Below are positions 47,706-60,857 of a DNA stretch of 64,000 bases, one piece after another. Position 1 is the first letter of the stretch; each line of letters opens with the position of its first letter. The notes under the pieces are model-generated. The model saw only the letters and a program-made list of their open reading frames with translations, was not told where the DNA came from and did not search any database. The position numbers were made by a program, and so were the translations under genes. The stretch spans positions 33,186,496 to 33,250,495 of the forward strand of contig OX352774.1 of NCBI GenBank assembly GCA_947095535.1, given 5' to 3'. Source of the DNA: Poecilobothrus nobilitatus (taxonomy: Eukaryota > Arthropoda > Insecta > Diptera > Dolichopodidae).

Positions 47706-47866
47706 CAGGGTGTCCACCGTTAACTTAAAGAATATAGAGCAGGAAGTGATGGGGAGCATAACAACAAACAAAAAATTCTATGAGAGAAGGGAGTCTATGT
47801 CGAACCTCTAAGGAGTTATGAGGCTTTAAAGACTTGCCTATGTAAAAGTTAACGCGGTACATCCTG
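47706..47866. mobile_element. TA-flanked MITE (mariner-like ends)
   Basis: 161-bp element starting CAGGGTGTCCACCGTTAACTT and ending with the complement of CAGGATGTACCGCGTTAACTT, flanked by TA at 47704-47705 and 47867-47868. The inverted repeats are about 22 bp with a few mismatches. TA flanks and a CAGGGTGTCC-type end fit a non-autonomous Tc1/mariner-class element; no coding frame inside. Confidence 0.75.
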
Positions 47867-48165
47867 TATAACTGATTTGTATTGTAATTTAATAATGACT
47901 ACCTACTAAGGTGTTAAGATTAAATATTTTGTTGTTTTTTAGTCTCAAAATTTTCAAAATATCTTTCCTAACTTAGTTCTTAATAAAAAGTAGTGACTTA
48001 GCTATGATTATAAATTGATATTTTTTTAATCAGACATTTCGATTTAAATAATTAAATTAAAATTTTATTTTTGTTGGTTATAACTTTATAATTTTAGAGT
48101 AATATTTTTAAAATTGTATAAAAAATTACCTTTCATTCTTGGATTCAAAGACCTTCCAAAAAATT

Positions 48166-48811
48166 AAAAACTAATACTGCACATAACAGAAAAAAACAAT
48201 AAAAAAATTGAAAATTTATAGGATTTGGTACATAATTCCGAACGAAATGCCGAAAAAAAAAATCCCGATATTTCAAAATCTTGCATAGACAGACATATAT
48301 GGATATAAATATTCCGGAAAAGGGGAATACTCAGATTTTGAATCCAACTATTAATACTTACAGTATGCCAATTTCATTCAAAAACAAAATTAAATTTTCA
48401 CATTTCCATTTGAAAAATAATTAATTTTCTTATCCCGCTACAAAATTATTGACTTTGAATCCAACTCCAACACTAAATATCTATTATGTAAAAGCCGTAA
48501 ATGTTTGCAACAATAACATTTTTCATAGCAAAAACTAATACTGCACATAACAGAAAAAAGGAATAAAAACAATTGAAAATTTATAGGATTGGGTACGTAA
48601 TCCCGAAAATCATAATCCTGAATTAAAAATCCCCAAATACTCTGATTTTGAATCCACCTATTAATAATTACAGTATGCCCACACATATATACATACACCA
48701 ATTTTATTAAAAAAAAAAAATAAATCTTCACATTTCCATATAAAAAATAATTAATTTTGCTACCCCGCTACAAGTGTTTGAAACCCTTATTTTGAATCCA
48801 ACTCTAAAATC
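48166..48811 (+). repeat. Spaced direct duplication, period 364 bp
   Basis: Unit 1 (48166-48478) and unit 2 (48530-48811) both read AAAAACTAATACTGCACATAACAG, ATTGAAAATTTATAGGATT, a C/G-richer patch with CCGAA and ATCCC(G/C), TTTTGAATCCA(A/C)CTATTAAT, TACAGTATGCC, a CACATTTCCAT block, and CCCGCTACAA. The units have diverged by substitutions and by A-tract length. Confidence 0.75.
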
Positions 48812-49794
48812 AATACTTAAGTATGTCCATGCATGCAGGTTTTCATGCAAAAGAATTAAATTTTTACATTCCATTAAAAAAATATTGAATTTTATACGAA
48901 TTTAAACATTTTTATGAAAAAAAAATTATTTTTGAAGGAGCAGGTGCTGTCGCCCCCAAATTCCCACTACAAAATTTTTCTTTAATTTTCTTAGTGTTGT
49001 TATCTGCGTTTTTACGTCTATTTAAATTTATTCTTATTCTTATTAAAAAGTTAAGTATTCTGACTGATGAAGGGAACATAGTTCAAGATAAACAAAAAAA
49101 AATATGTAAGAACAGAAAGATATTTCTTAAGTAAGAAAAAGTCAATATTATTTCTAGATTAACAGACTGGCGTATGCTATGCCGGGTTTATTTATAGTTT
49201 CCACTTTATTCCAGAATCAAGATTAAGAAAATATATATATTTTTTTTTCTATTAGAACCCTATATGTTATACTGCATATGCATTTATTTTCACATTTAAT
49301 TGATTAAAAAAGTCATTATTCGGAAGAATCCCTTATTAAAATAATCATTGAATGAATTTTTTATTTCATTCTAGGTAATGTTTTCTATTTCTGGTGCTTT
49401 TAGTTTGTAAATAGTAAAATACTGATAATTGTTTTTTGTATTATATATAGAATAAACCTATCAACCACAATCCACCCACAATAACATAATTTTTTTTTTT
49501 TATAATAATAATCATAGTACTATCATTTTTTTTTTATCATCAATTTGATTGTATATATAATCATAATCATTATATAGAATCAACATCAATACAAAATATT
49601 ATTATCATTATCATAATCATTATCTTGAATACTATTACATTATTATTATTACGAGTGGTCGTGGTCGTATAGATTTTTTTTTTTATTTTTTATTTTTTTT
49701 TGTTTAGAGATATCGCGTCATACTACTTTTTATGAATGTCATACAATATAATATACATATACATATACATAATATATACACTAAAGTACCTACC

Positions 49795-49820
49795 CATTCA
49801 TTCATTCATTCATTCATTCA
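49795..49820. repeat. (CATT)6 microsatellite
   Basis: Six and a half perfect CATT units. Confidence 0.95.
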
Positions 49821-50007
49821 AAAATTATTAAAAAAACACGGAATCATTTAATGGTTATTATTATTGTAATGGTTATGGTTATGGTTATTGTTATTGTTAT
49901 TATTTTAATTGATAATAAAACATTGAATTGGACAATACACATCCCATATACAATAATGAAAAGAGGCTGTTTTTTTTTTGTTTTTTTCTAAATAAAAAAA
50001 AAAAAAA

Positions 50008-50151
50008 TTAAAACTGTGAATCAGAGGATGTATGCAATGACTTATTACTACCGCCGCCACCGCTTAATATCCCAAATAACAAATCATATATTATATATAT
50101 AGCGTGAAAATAATAACGTTCAATTATTATTACATTTTGGAACATTTTCAT
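50008..50151 (-). CDS. Candidate 47-codon frame or last exon, unknown
   Basis: Minus-strand frame from the ATG at 50149-50151 to TAA at 50008-50010. The last 18 residues, SGGGGSNKSLHTSSDSQF, come from the GCCGCCACCGCTT patch (50052-50064), which is strikingly GC-rich for this window. The N-terminal half is hydrophobic and AT-coded and may be non-coding. If so, an AG at 50063-50064 (minus strand ATATTAAG) could be a splice acceptor for a last exon ending at 50008, and the homopolymer-rich DNA at 49480-50007 would be its 3' untranslated region. I do not recognise the tail; no other exon was found in the window. Confidence 0.25.
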   Translation of the reverse strand: MKMFQNVIIIERYYFHAIYIIYDLLFGILSGGGGSNKSLHTSSDSQF

Positions 50152-50211
50152 GGTTTATAATATACATATCTATATTTTTTATGGTTTTATTTTTGTTGGC
50201 CCGAATTTGAC

Positions 50212-50213
50212 TT

Positions 50214-50237
<24 letters not shown>
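50212..50237. repeat. T26 homopolymer
   Basis: 26 uninterrupted T bases. Confidence 0.95.
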
Positions 50238-50244
<7 letters not shown>

Positions 50245-51670
50245 TAAATTCATTGGAAAGGTGAATGGATGAAAATGCGGATGAATGAATTTGTTATATG
50301 AAAACTTTCTATACATAAAATTTAAGTGGGGGTTGTTGATTTATTTAATTACAAATATTGAACTTAAGAAAAAAAGAAAAATTAATACAAAAAAAAAAAA
50401 AAAAACAGAACAAAAATCAAAAGTAAATGACTCAAATATGAGTACATTTTTTTTTTTTTTTTTGAGGGTCGTTTAACTTAAATTTTTTATTTAAAACAAA
50501 CAAGATTAGATCAAACTCAAATGATGAGTCAAAAATTAAAAACTATTAGATTTTTAGTCATTGACTTTTTATAGATTACAACATTATTAAAAAAAAAATG
50601 GCAAAAAATATAATAAAATAGCTATACATACTTGTTTTAAAATGGAAATGTATATATTGATTTGAAGTTTGTTCAGTTTTAGAATAAAAAAAATATAGTA
50701 CAATAAATAAAGCATCCATATAAAGGCTATTTTACTACTTAATTTAATCTGATTTAATCAAATTAAATTTTTGAACAAGTTGACAAGTTTTTTTTATTAA
50801 ATTTGAAAAAAAAAAACTTCTACATTTATACACAATATTACGTCTATATTTTCTATTCACAAAAAAATTATGTTAACTTCATTTCAACTCCATTAATAAT
50901 TGATAATTGTATTTTCATTTTTAGTGTGTTTTTTGTTTTGATAACCTAGAAATAACTTAGGGACTATATAGTAGACACAATAATGATTCATTCCATTTAA
51001 ATGAGATTTTTAAAAAGAGAATAAAAAAAAAAATATAGAAATTATAAAATTCTAGACCACAGGCCTAAGTAAACAGGCCAAGAACTGAAAACATATGAAT
51101 GCAGTTGTGTGAGATTTGCAATTGATTCTCACGTATATCGCGCGTATAAATAATTTCTTAATTGATGTGAGTCTCGATTATAGCCATATTTAAGCGTGTA
51201 CAAAATTTTAAAGTATGAAAGTATCGTCTCCACGTATACTATTGCGATATTAAGGGAATTTATCTTAAGAATCTTTTATAATAAAAAATTTAAAGGAAGA
51301 CAATTTTTTAAATGCACATTTATGAATGAAAACATTATATTTTAAAATATTTTTCTTTAATGAATTATGTAAAAAAGATACGACTTTAAATTTCTCTTTC
51401 GACCAAATTGAATAAAATAAATGATTTTTGTGTTATTTTAAAATTTATAATTGGCCCACTATTTTTTTTACATAAGACTACGTGTAAATTTGTTAAAAGA
51501 TGACCCCCTATTAAGTTTTACTCTCTGCACGTCATGGCCTGATCATTGATGTGAGTCTCGTTCTAGACTATAAATTATGATTCCTGTTTTTAATAAAGTA
51601 ATGAAGTTTGATAAATCATTTGAAAGAATATCTAAAAATCTATTAAGTAGTCAAACGATATTATACTCTT

Positions 51671-51998
51671 AGCGATTCAAGAGATATTTGGAATAATTTG
51701 AATTTCTTATGAATATTTTGTATATGTATGCATTCCATTCTGATAATCTAGCGGCAATTAAATCCTTAGCATCAAGAGATATGAAATCTAAGGTACCAGA
51801 GTGCTATCCAGTAATATAATATCCAAGCAGAATAAGCGATTCAAGAGATATTTGGAATAATTTGAATTTCTTATGAATATTTTGTATATGTATGCATTCC
51901 ATTCTGATAATCTAGCGGCAATTAAATCCTTAGCATCAAGAGATATGAAATCTAAGGTACCAGAGTGCTATCCAGTAATATAATACCCAAGCAGAATA
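51671..51998 (+). repeat. 164-bp tandem duplication
   Basis: Two head-to-tail units, 51671-51834 and 51835-51998, starting AGCGATTCAAGAGATATTTGG and ending CCAAGCAGAATA. On reading they differ at one base near the end (AATATCC versus AATACCC). The unit contains its own short repeat, since CAAGAGATAT appears twice in each. Confidence 0.95.
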
Positions 51999-54601
51999 AT
52001 ACTCTCAATGCTAAACTCTATCAACTTGATTTGAATCCCGTGCATGAGGAAATAATAGGTAACGTGTCGACTGATAATTAAAAAACGATAACTAAAAAGA
52101 GCTGTTAATTATAGTACATAAGCATCTCGTACATTAATAATTTTAATTAATAATCTTAAATTAAATCTAAATCTGTGTATCTATAATAAATATCGAAATT
52201 TTCAAAATATTTAGAATAATCTTCAATCTTTTATCAAAGGATAAAACAATATTGTATATATAGATATGTACAAAAAAAATTAAAGAATCCTTGACGAAAA
52301 TCTTTTAAATTAAAGCTTTTCGAAGATTACTAAAATTATAATAATAATAATTTAAAAAATTAAATAAATAAATGAGTTACAAAATAAAAACAAATACACT
52401 TCAAAACAATTTAACTTTAAATTTAATTATTTATCTGTAAATAAAATAAAGCAGTATAGGTACATCTAAAACTAAACGTTTTTGAAACGGCACATTTTAA
52501 AAAATATAAATAAAATTTTGCATCAATATTTCCTTTTTTTTAATGTCAGAAAAAATTGTGGAAAATTAACTAGAGCTAAATGGTTTGACGTTTGTATCAA
52601 CGGTATAAACACAACTTTTTTTTAACTTTAGCTAGCTAAATTAGCTGAAGGTTTTTAGCTTAAGCTAAACATATGTATAGAGTTACGTAGCAACGTTTAT
52701 ACCGTTACCACCGCATTATTGCTACAAATGTTATAATTGTTGCTACAGATGTAATTTTTTTTAAATTTACTTCCTTCCTTGCGAATTAAAATTAGTTTAT
52801 TGTTAGAAAGCTAAAGTTGAAATAAATTTTTTAAATTAAAATCTTGTATATTTTTAAAATTTTTAAATAAATTCCCATTATTTAAAAAAAATATATATAT
52901 ATGTAAATCAAAATCAAAAAATTTATTATTTTATCAAATTATTATTTTAACATTTGTGGCTAAGTATGGTATGACCGCCTACTACAATATTGTCAAACTC
53001 TTTTTGACGTTAATGGTTCTAGTTAATTTAGCTACGGTATAAACACGGCAATTTTCTTCAATTTTAACGTTAATCTTATATTTTTTTTTATTTAATTAAG
53101 AAATACTGTTAACACATAAAAAACATTAATTTTTGAGAATCAAATTTCCACAAATGCCTACGATCCAGTTATCTAAAATTACAAATTTTTATTTTTTTAG
53201 CTCCTTATAACTCCTGGGGGAAAATTAAAAAAATAATGTCCAGAAATAATTATGAATATAATTATATTTTTAAGAACAAAAAAGCATAATTCTCTCAAAT
53301 CTCTTTAATTTTCAGTATGTAGGTGATCCGGAGAGTTAAAAATTTTGCAAATTATTTATTGATTTTAAGTAACGGTAAATATCAACTTTCCAAAATTAAC
53401 ACCATTTTTTTTTTATTTTGATTTATAAAACTTAAAAAATCCTCTTCATTAGGGTTTTCATATGAAAACAATTTTAACTTAAACTAAAGTCATAATAAAA
53501 ACGTTTAAATGTAAGGCCTTTACAATTTTGAAGAACTACGTCTCCGCAATAGGCGCAATAGGCGCAAGAACTACGTCTCCGCAATAGGCAACATATAAAA
53601 ATATGTTACAATTGTTACTTTTTAATAAGATCTCCTTCTTGTTAAAATTTCATGTCTTTGTCTCAAACAGCGTACAAATTTTTCAAAACAGGCAGGCAGA
53701 CAGACGAGCACATAATTTAAATCAAATTTTTTTTTTTTTTCAAAAATGTGCTAAAAATTATTATATGGAAAAATAAATTTTATTAAATTCTTTACTAAAA
53801 AAAACACAAATTTGACTTTTTTTCGAAGAATATAAAAAAAAATAAAAAGTTTTCTTTACATTTTTTGTTTACTAAAATAATTGAATGAGAAAGAGAGAAA
53901 AAGAGACAGAACATGATATAAAAATAAATAGAAAAAAAAAAGTTGAAATAGAGCGAAAAATATTATTACCTATATTATTGTGCAATAATTCATATTTATG
54001 CTCTGTAGACATGAAAATAATCATCAGATAAAACATAGTAACAAAATATACTTATACACCATATTCAAACAAACATAACTATTATCTAAAAAGATATAAA
54101 AATAATTTTTGTAAACATACATAATATTATTATAATATATACTTATTATATATATACGTATGTACCTATATAATACAAAAAAAAAAATAAAAATATAAAA
54201 TTCAACTTCAAAAAAATTCCATTTAAGATTGCATGTATCACAATTATTTATAATAATGGAAATAATAATAATAAAAAAACAACAACAACAACAACAAAAA
54301 TGTAAGGAAGAAGGTCGACGATCGTCATTTTATAGGATTTTAAATGTTTTTTAGTTCTTCGGAACCAAAAGAAACAAATCAAAATAACCTCAAGAAAAAA
54401 GAAAAATTAAATAATAATAATCAAAAAAAAAAAAAACAAAAAAAAAAATTAAGAGTAATAATATCTGGAAAAGGCTCAATAATATAAGAATATTAACTGT
54501 CTTTAGCAGCATTTTTTCAAATATATATACATATATATGTAAACACTTATGTGCATATTATGTAAAATACTACTCTAAATAAAAATTGATAAGGCTATGG
54601 T
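51999..54601. other. AT-rich non-coding stretch
   Basis: No gene. ACGGTATAAAC motifs at 52600, 52692 (inverted) and 53033. GGCAGGCAGACAGACGAGC at 53690-53710 resembles a decayed tetranucleotide array. (CAA)n at 54282-54300. Confidence 0.5.
53532..53589 (+). repeat. Nested short tandem duplication
   Basis: AGAACTACGTCTCCGCAATAGGC occurs identically at 53532-53554 and 53567-53589. Between them an extra GCAATAGGC and GCA show stepwise slippage duplication. Confidence 0.9.
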
Positions 54602-54795
54602 ATTTTTTTTTTTTTAGTGCACTTCCCTGACACATAAATGTAACAAGGAAATTACACAGCCTTTCGGTTTCAAGCGTGACTGTACAGGTCGTAAGAGGAA
54701 ATTACTTTTACGACGTGTGTGGCATTTGAACTCACACTCCCTCGGTATTTACAGCGTATTTTATACGCTCTTACTTACTAGGCCACCAAAGCCCC
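54602..54795 (-). mobile_element. SINE-1, full length, diverged
   Basis: Minus-strand copy from the T tract (54603-54615) to the A-box end GGCCACCAAAGCCCC. It is more diverged than the others: CTGACACATAAATGTAACAAGG and CCTTTCGGTTTCAAGCG replace the usual blocks. The 7-bp repeat GGTATTT at 54599-54605 and 54800-54806 is a possible target-site duplication. Confidence 0.85.
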
Positions 54796-54806
54796 ACTGG
54801 GTATTT

Positions 54807-57800
54807 AAACAAAAAATATAAAATGAAAAGTTTATATACGTTCAATTTGTAATCAAAATTTAATTGATCCTATTTCTTTTTTATATCTGATACAGTTAAA
54901 CATATGCTTTTTTTTTTATTTCTCGAAATCTTATTGAGTGATTGAGGTCTAAACTAAAATATACCCTTTAAAATTTATCTTCATTATCATAATCTAAAAT
55001 TTCACAATATATGTGACTTGATGCATATACTTGTATAACAAAGTTTAATGCAATGTCTGTGTGTGTCGGTATTTAATCCATGCTTATGAGCTACAATTTG
55101 GAACCCGTCAATTGGAAACTTATACTTTGTAACTATACATTTAATTTTGTGGATATTTCATAAAATTTTTTTACTTAACAAAAAGACTTTTAATAAAAAC
55201 TACATTTAGTAATATTTAATTTAAAGAAGAAATTTTAGGAAAATATAAGCTGAATGTTTAGGTAATCAAATAAAAAATGTGCTAGTATATTTTATTGGTC
55301 TTTTGATCAAAGGTTAGTAACTCCATACAAATAATATGCGAAATGTATGACAAGTTTTTATGAACCAAAGTATAAAATAAAAAATGAATTAGGCCAGTGT
55401 AAAAAATGAATTAGGCCATGAACCTGCGGTTCTACAAAAGCTATATATAGCCCTATAACCATAAACTGTTATACTGTGCTGAAGTTAGATTGTCGGATTT
55501 CAACCAAACTTTGCACAAATATGCTTGGGCATAAATAAACTTGTTCCGTCATGGTGAAGATTGAACATGATGGAGATAAGAGCATCAAATAACTTTTCAA
55601 AGATAAATTTAATATTTCTGATTTTTTTCTATATTACTGGCAAAAAATAATTGCAGTATTTTTAGTTATCATCCCGTATGCATGACTGAGTCTCCATTTG
55701 TCGCCAATTCTCCAGAATAAAGTGTGTATTTTGCTTTCTTTTTGTTAGATGTCGTTTTTCCGAAATATTCAGTAGCATAAAGTCTCCTTTTTGTTTTGTT
55801 TTTTGTTAGATGTCGTTTTTCCAAAATGTCCACTGCCTATATGATAACATAATGTACCGTACCCCTTCAATTAGATCCTTAAGGCATTTTCTTTTTATGA
55901 AATGTGATCTTTAAAATATTACCAATCCACTGATGTAAAATAGCGGTGTATGGTGAAAAATGCACATTTTTATATTTATACATTTTCTATTGTATCTTTT
56001 AGAACTTTGAAGAAAATCACAAAAATATAGCAAGAAAACAAAAGTTTTAAGTTTTTTTTTTTTTTTTGCAAACTTCAAAATTAAAATATCCTACTATTTT
56101 TTGGTAAGAGTTGTATGAAATATACAAATCATCTAGAGGAATTGCAAGAAAAAACTCGAATAGAAGTAAGAGTAACTTAAACCGAAGGAAATTAAAACAA
56201 ATTAAAGTGGTTTTGTTTATTTTTTTTTTGTTGTTGTAAAAGTTAAGAGCAATCTCATTTTAATTAGAAATTAATAACTTCTTATAATATTGCAAAAATT
56301 ATAAGAAAACTCTTCTAAACAATTTTTTGTTTCTTTTTTTTTTTGTAAGGAATGTTGTAATATTTTAAAGATATTTTACAATTAACAATCACTTAGACAT
56401 TTTTACTAAAAGAAAATTGTCAGAAAATTTCAATCACAAGTTAAAAATGGGGAAAGTTTTGAAAAGGGACTCTTTCTTTGACTTTTACTTCTTTGAAGAA
56501 ACCATGTTACTATAGAAAGCATGGAAGTTACTCATTAATTTTTTTCTAACTGTGTGAACTATAAATTTATTCTTCTGCAGGTTTCTGCTATTAGACTATA
56601 TAAAATATAACATGATATTTTCTTAACAATTTCTTTTGGTCTAGTTCAGAGAGAGAGGCAGACTAATGCAGGCAGAGTCATAAATAAATTATATTCTCGG
56701 AGAAGGTCACTAGAGCTGAAATATCTATCTTCAAGTGTACAGTGCAACAAAAATAAAAAACACAAAGATCAGAGATCTATCTAGCGATTCATCAATTATA
56801 GTGATATATTCTGTCTATCAGATCATTTGAGAAGACGTGGTTCATTTTGGGGAAGCCTAATTCAAATATTAAGGATCACCCTTTAAAAAAACTATTATAA
56901 TATATTATTACATTTCAATTGCTGTCGTTTTTTTTTTATTTTTATATTCCTTTTTTTCTTCTTATTTCCTTAAAAAGTCAATAAATTGGCTTTGGATTCA
57001 AGCCCATTTATAGAAATCATATGAAAAATTATTATCAATTTGGCAAAAAAAAAACACATGTATACACATAAGTACATACAATTAGAAATAAAAAATAAAT
57101 TACAATTTTATGTATGTTTATATGTATGTGTGAAATTATATTATATCATTATACTAAGTAATACATTTTGATAAGACTAAAATTAATCGCAGCATATACA
57201 GAAAATACTCAATGTTGTGTGCTATATGAAATGAAATTGATTTGTGGAGCTCTCAATAAAATACGTATAAAAATACATACTATGTAGTATGTATATGTAT
57301 GGACATACATGTATAAATATAAAAAGAGAAGATGAGAATTGAGAATTGAGATGACAAAATAATTGTGAAAAAAATGTTCTGGACTTGACAGTATACTAAA
57401 GTGCATAGGTTTCATTAAGTTTTCATTATTCACTCTTTTTATTTATTTTATTTTTTCACTTTTTATTATGCAATTTTGTATAAACTATTCGGTAAAAGAA
57501 GAAAGAAAGAATGAGATAAAAAAAAAAAAATCATAAAAATATTATAAAAAGTTTTTTTTTTATTTTAAAAATTTTTTTCTTTTGTTAGTTGTTGATATTT
57601 TTTTTTTTGAAGTTAAGTGCGTCTAAAAAATTAGATCTTCAGAGGGGGGAAAACAATTTTTTTTAAATTTCAATATTAAATTTTAATCGTCTACTCTTCA
57701 CTTCTACTCTTCGCGAATTCTGAGCTTAAATAAATTTATAATAATTTTGAAGATGTTTTCAAAAAAAAAACAAAAATATGCAACAACAAAAGTTTATTTT

Positions 57801-58677
57801 TTCGTCAATGAAATTGTGTTCCTTTCTTAAAACTTTATAGAAATTAAGACCACAAAAAAAAAAGAGGTTCATATACCGAAGAAAGAAAAAGAAGATGTTA
57901 TTATAAGATTTATTTTTGAAGATTAAACCTCTCATGAAAGTACTATACATTCAATGAGAACAGTTAACAGAGATGGTAACAGTTTCTTTATGATATCAAT
58001 TTTAATTGATAATATAATATTGAGGAATCTTTCAGTAGGTATACCTTGTAAGATACAAAAATTTATAAATTTGTTAATTTTATTGTATTCCATTAAAAGT
58101 TTCTAATTTCGCAGCTTATAAAGAGGTTCTGTTCTGGCTTACAAAAGTTGTTGTTAACAAACGTGATTTCTAACTCTACTAGATGGAAATTTAGGATTTA
58201 AAATTTAAAGATAATTTTAACCAAAACCGCTTCAACTCATTTGATTTTTTCATTTATTTACAAAACTTTATGGAACCATTCACCCAGTTCAATCAGCATA
58301 CTGTTTGAGGGATTATGAAAACAAAAGTAAAGGGAATGAGAAAGATTTTTTGTTTAGGCACTCTAATAAATTGGAATTATGAAAATATAATTCATCTTTT
58401 CCTTGATATTTTCATATTTATTTTATGGTTACTGGTTGGTACTTCAGATTTTAAAGTGGCATACTATAAAAGATATTTCAATACATTTTAAACTTTTGAT
58501 TCCGGAAACTCTATTATATTATATTATGAAAGCTAGCTGATCTAAAAATATTAATTTGTCGATAATGGATGTTTTGGCATAACACTTTTTAAGCCTTACT
58601 AAAATAAAATTGATGATATGAAGAGAAAAAAATTAAAAGAAAATTATGCTAAAGTTATAATTATGATGGAATATGGG
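54807..58677. other. AT-rich non-coding stretch
   Basis: No gene. Short tandem duplications: AAAAATGAATTAGGCCA at about 55379-55396 and 55402-55418, and TTTGTTAGATGTCGTTTTTCC at 55741-55761 and 55802-55822. Homopolymers at 56055-56068, 57519-57530 and 57597-57608. Confidence 0.5.
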
Positions 58678-58955
58678 CCATCAGCCTTCAGTAGTGTAGT
58701 GCTTAAACAGGTGGTTTATTAACTGAGGAAGTGCAGGTTCAAATTCTGCACAAGTAGTAAGTTTTATTAATTGAAAACAGATCCACCTTACTACAAGATA
58801 TAGAGTAAAAAATATAGAACATTATAAACAAAATAAATTAATATTACTGGATAAATTAATATAGTGTTCTTAGATGTATAGGCCTCGTTGCTAGTGCTAT
58901 TTAAGTTTAAGTTAGCAATTGTATTGTTTGGTTAAATAAAATAATAATAACAAAA
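58678..58955 (+). mobile_element. Possible third tRNA-derived SINE
   Basis: TCAGTAGTGTAGTGCTTAA resembles an A box, and GCAGGTTCAAATTCTGC (58733-58749) is a good B-box match inside a possible TΨC stem. The following 200 bp ends GGTTAAATAAAATAATAATAAC, a possible AAT-type tail. No second copy was found in the window, so it may instead be a tRNA pseudogene with chance flanks. Confidence 0.4.
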
Positions 58956-60520
58956 ACTATGATTACTTATAAGCTTCATATAAGTAAATCAGAAGATAAA
59001 ACATATTTTTATTTATTTTCACATATCCTCAAAAGAAATAGTGTAGTGAAGAAAGGACCTACGTCGTTCTTAAACAGTGCCATTGTTTAAGAAAATTAAA
59101 AATTTTAAATTAATTCAGTACTAAAATTAACAAACTATTATTATAACAAATATGTACCTAAACATTTTATATGTGTTTTTTTTTTTTTGGCAAACATTAG
59201 ATTCATAAAATTTTAAAAACAAATAACCGTAATTAAAGGTAAATTAAATAATTAATCAATCTGGGTCATTATTATATTGTGTATTTAAAATGTATTTTAA
59301 AAACTTGTTAATTTAATTATTTTGAAAAAAAACGGAAACACAAAACGGAAACCTTTAAAAAATTCCATAAAATTCCTAAATCTAACAATTAAAATTTGTA
59401 TAACTATTGAAAAATAGTTGGCAGTTTATTTAGTCATCAAATATTTGCGTTAAATAAATAAACATGCAGCTATTAAAATCAAAATTTATACATATATGCA
59501 TATTTGTTTTAAATACTATTAACCTATTTTAGATCTTTTTAATACAGTCATTGTGATGTTTTAATTTCAAATTATATTTTTATATAAAATATTAATTAAC
59601 CCCTGCAAAAAGGTCGTATGAAAAATGTATCACACAAAAACAAAAATCGATAAGCTGAAAAAAAGTAAGGATTTTCTTTTCTCGAAAAGTTACAAATAAA
59701 TTATAAGGTACAATTTTCGGCGCCACGATGAATTTCTGCAATATTTTACCTGCGACATTTTTACTTACGAAAATATAAAGTTTTAAAATGTTTATTAAAT
59801 ATTTTTTATATCAAACTTAAATGAAACTTTAGTCATAAGTTAAACTCAAAAGTCATAATTTTTTCAAATAAGTATATAGGTATTGAAATGTTGCGGTATT
59901 ATGATAACAGTACCATAGCATTCTTTCAATAATAACTATGTTAAAATTTTCATTTCCTCCTCACCTTTTATATAAAAATAGTTTAAAAAAAAAAAAGTAA
60001 TAATAACAGTCAAGACTCAAGGTAAATACCATTAAAAATTATTATCCTTTTAACAAGTTCTTAAAACAGGAAGTTTTATATATTTTTTTAAGTTTAGGAA
60101 ATTTATTTATTCACATAATCTAAATTATTCTTTACTTTACACTATACGATATGTGTACACTGTACACTTATTACGTACTGTACCATATTGCCAAAATACC
60201 ATTTTTATAGGGGGTTTTTTTTTTTTCTGTATAAGCTTCATTTGGTTTTTAGTATAAATTTGAAAATAATTTAAAATGTCCGTCCTTGTCTTATCAATTT
60301 ATTCTATGTTTTCTCATTACTGCAATACGAGTGAATGATAAGTACTTCAAATGTATTAGATTTGTCAGTAAAATTGTCAGTAAGTTGTTTGATTGGCAAT
60401 AATATTTAAACTTTGTGAACCTTATTATGTTGAATTCTTAGTTATTTTGTGGTGTTGAGGTGTTTAGTTCTAAGTAAAAAACTTTTGACCTTGAAAAACT
60501 ATTTGAATATTTCTTCTTTT
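58956..60520. other. AT-rich non-coding stretch
   Basis: No gene or repeat recognised. T tract at 59178-59189. Confidence 0.5.
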
Positions 60521-60790
60521 TTCCTAAGGGAGATGTGTATCTTCCAAAGACACCAAGAATTTCCACTTAGTACCTCCCTCTTTAGCCAATTTATGGGATG
60601 AAATCCCTATCTGCCAACGCAGTCTATTGGCTAAGGAATAGGGACAAGAAACGGTAGGAGAACGATAACGAAGCAATAAGTAGAAGAAGAAACGGTAGGA
60701 GAACTGTAAGGAAGCTATGAATCCGCCTATTATTTGTTAATAATGTACTGCCAGGTAAGTTGAACTTGGTAAATTGAAATTGATTATCTG
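60521..60790 (+). repeat. 300-bp interspersed repeat (family C), copy 3
   Basis: TTCCTAAGGGAGATGTGTATCTTCCAAAGACACCAAGAATT, then GCCAATTTATGGGATGAAATCCCTATC, TCTATTGGCTAAGGAATAGGGA and CCGCCTATTATTTG. Same order as 27758-28065 but more diverged. AGAAACGGTAGGAGAAC is itself duplicated at 60647 and 60688. Confidence 0.5.
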
Positions 60791-60857
60791 ACAACTTGAC
60801 AACCAGAAAATCTTATTTTAAATTATAAATTTTTAAGAAAAATATTATTAAAAATTA

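Larger units (their letters stand above)
48812..51670. other. AT-rich non-coding stretch
   Basis: Rich in homopolymers and short tandem arrays between 49480 and 50480. Listed separately are the CATT array, the T26 tract and a small minus-strand frame. GTTATG/GTTATT units run at 49862-49905. ATTGATGTGAGTCTCG occurs at 51155 and 51545. Confidence 0.5.
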
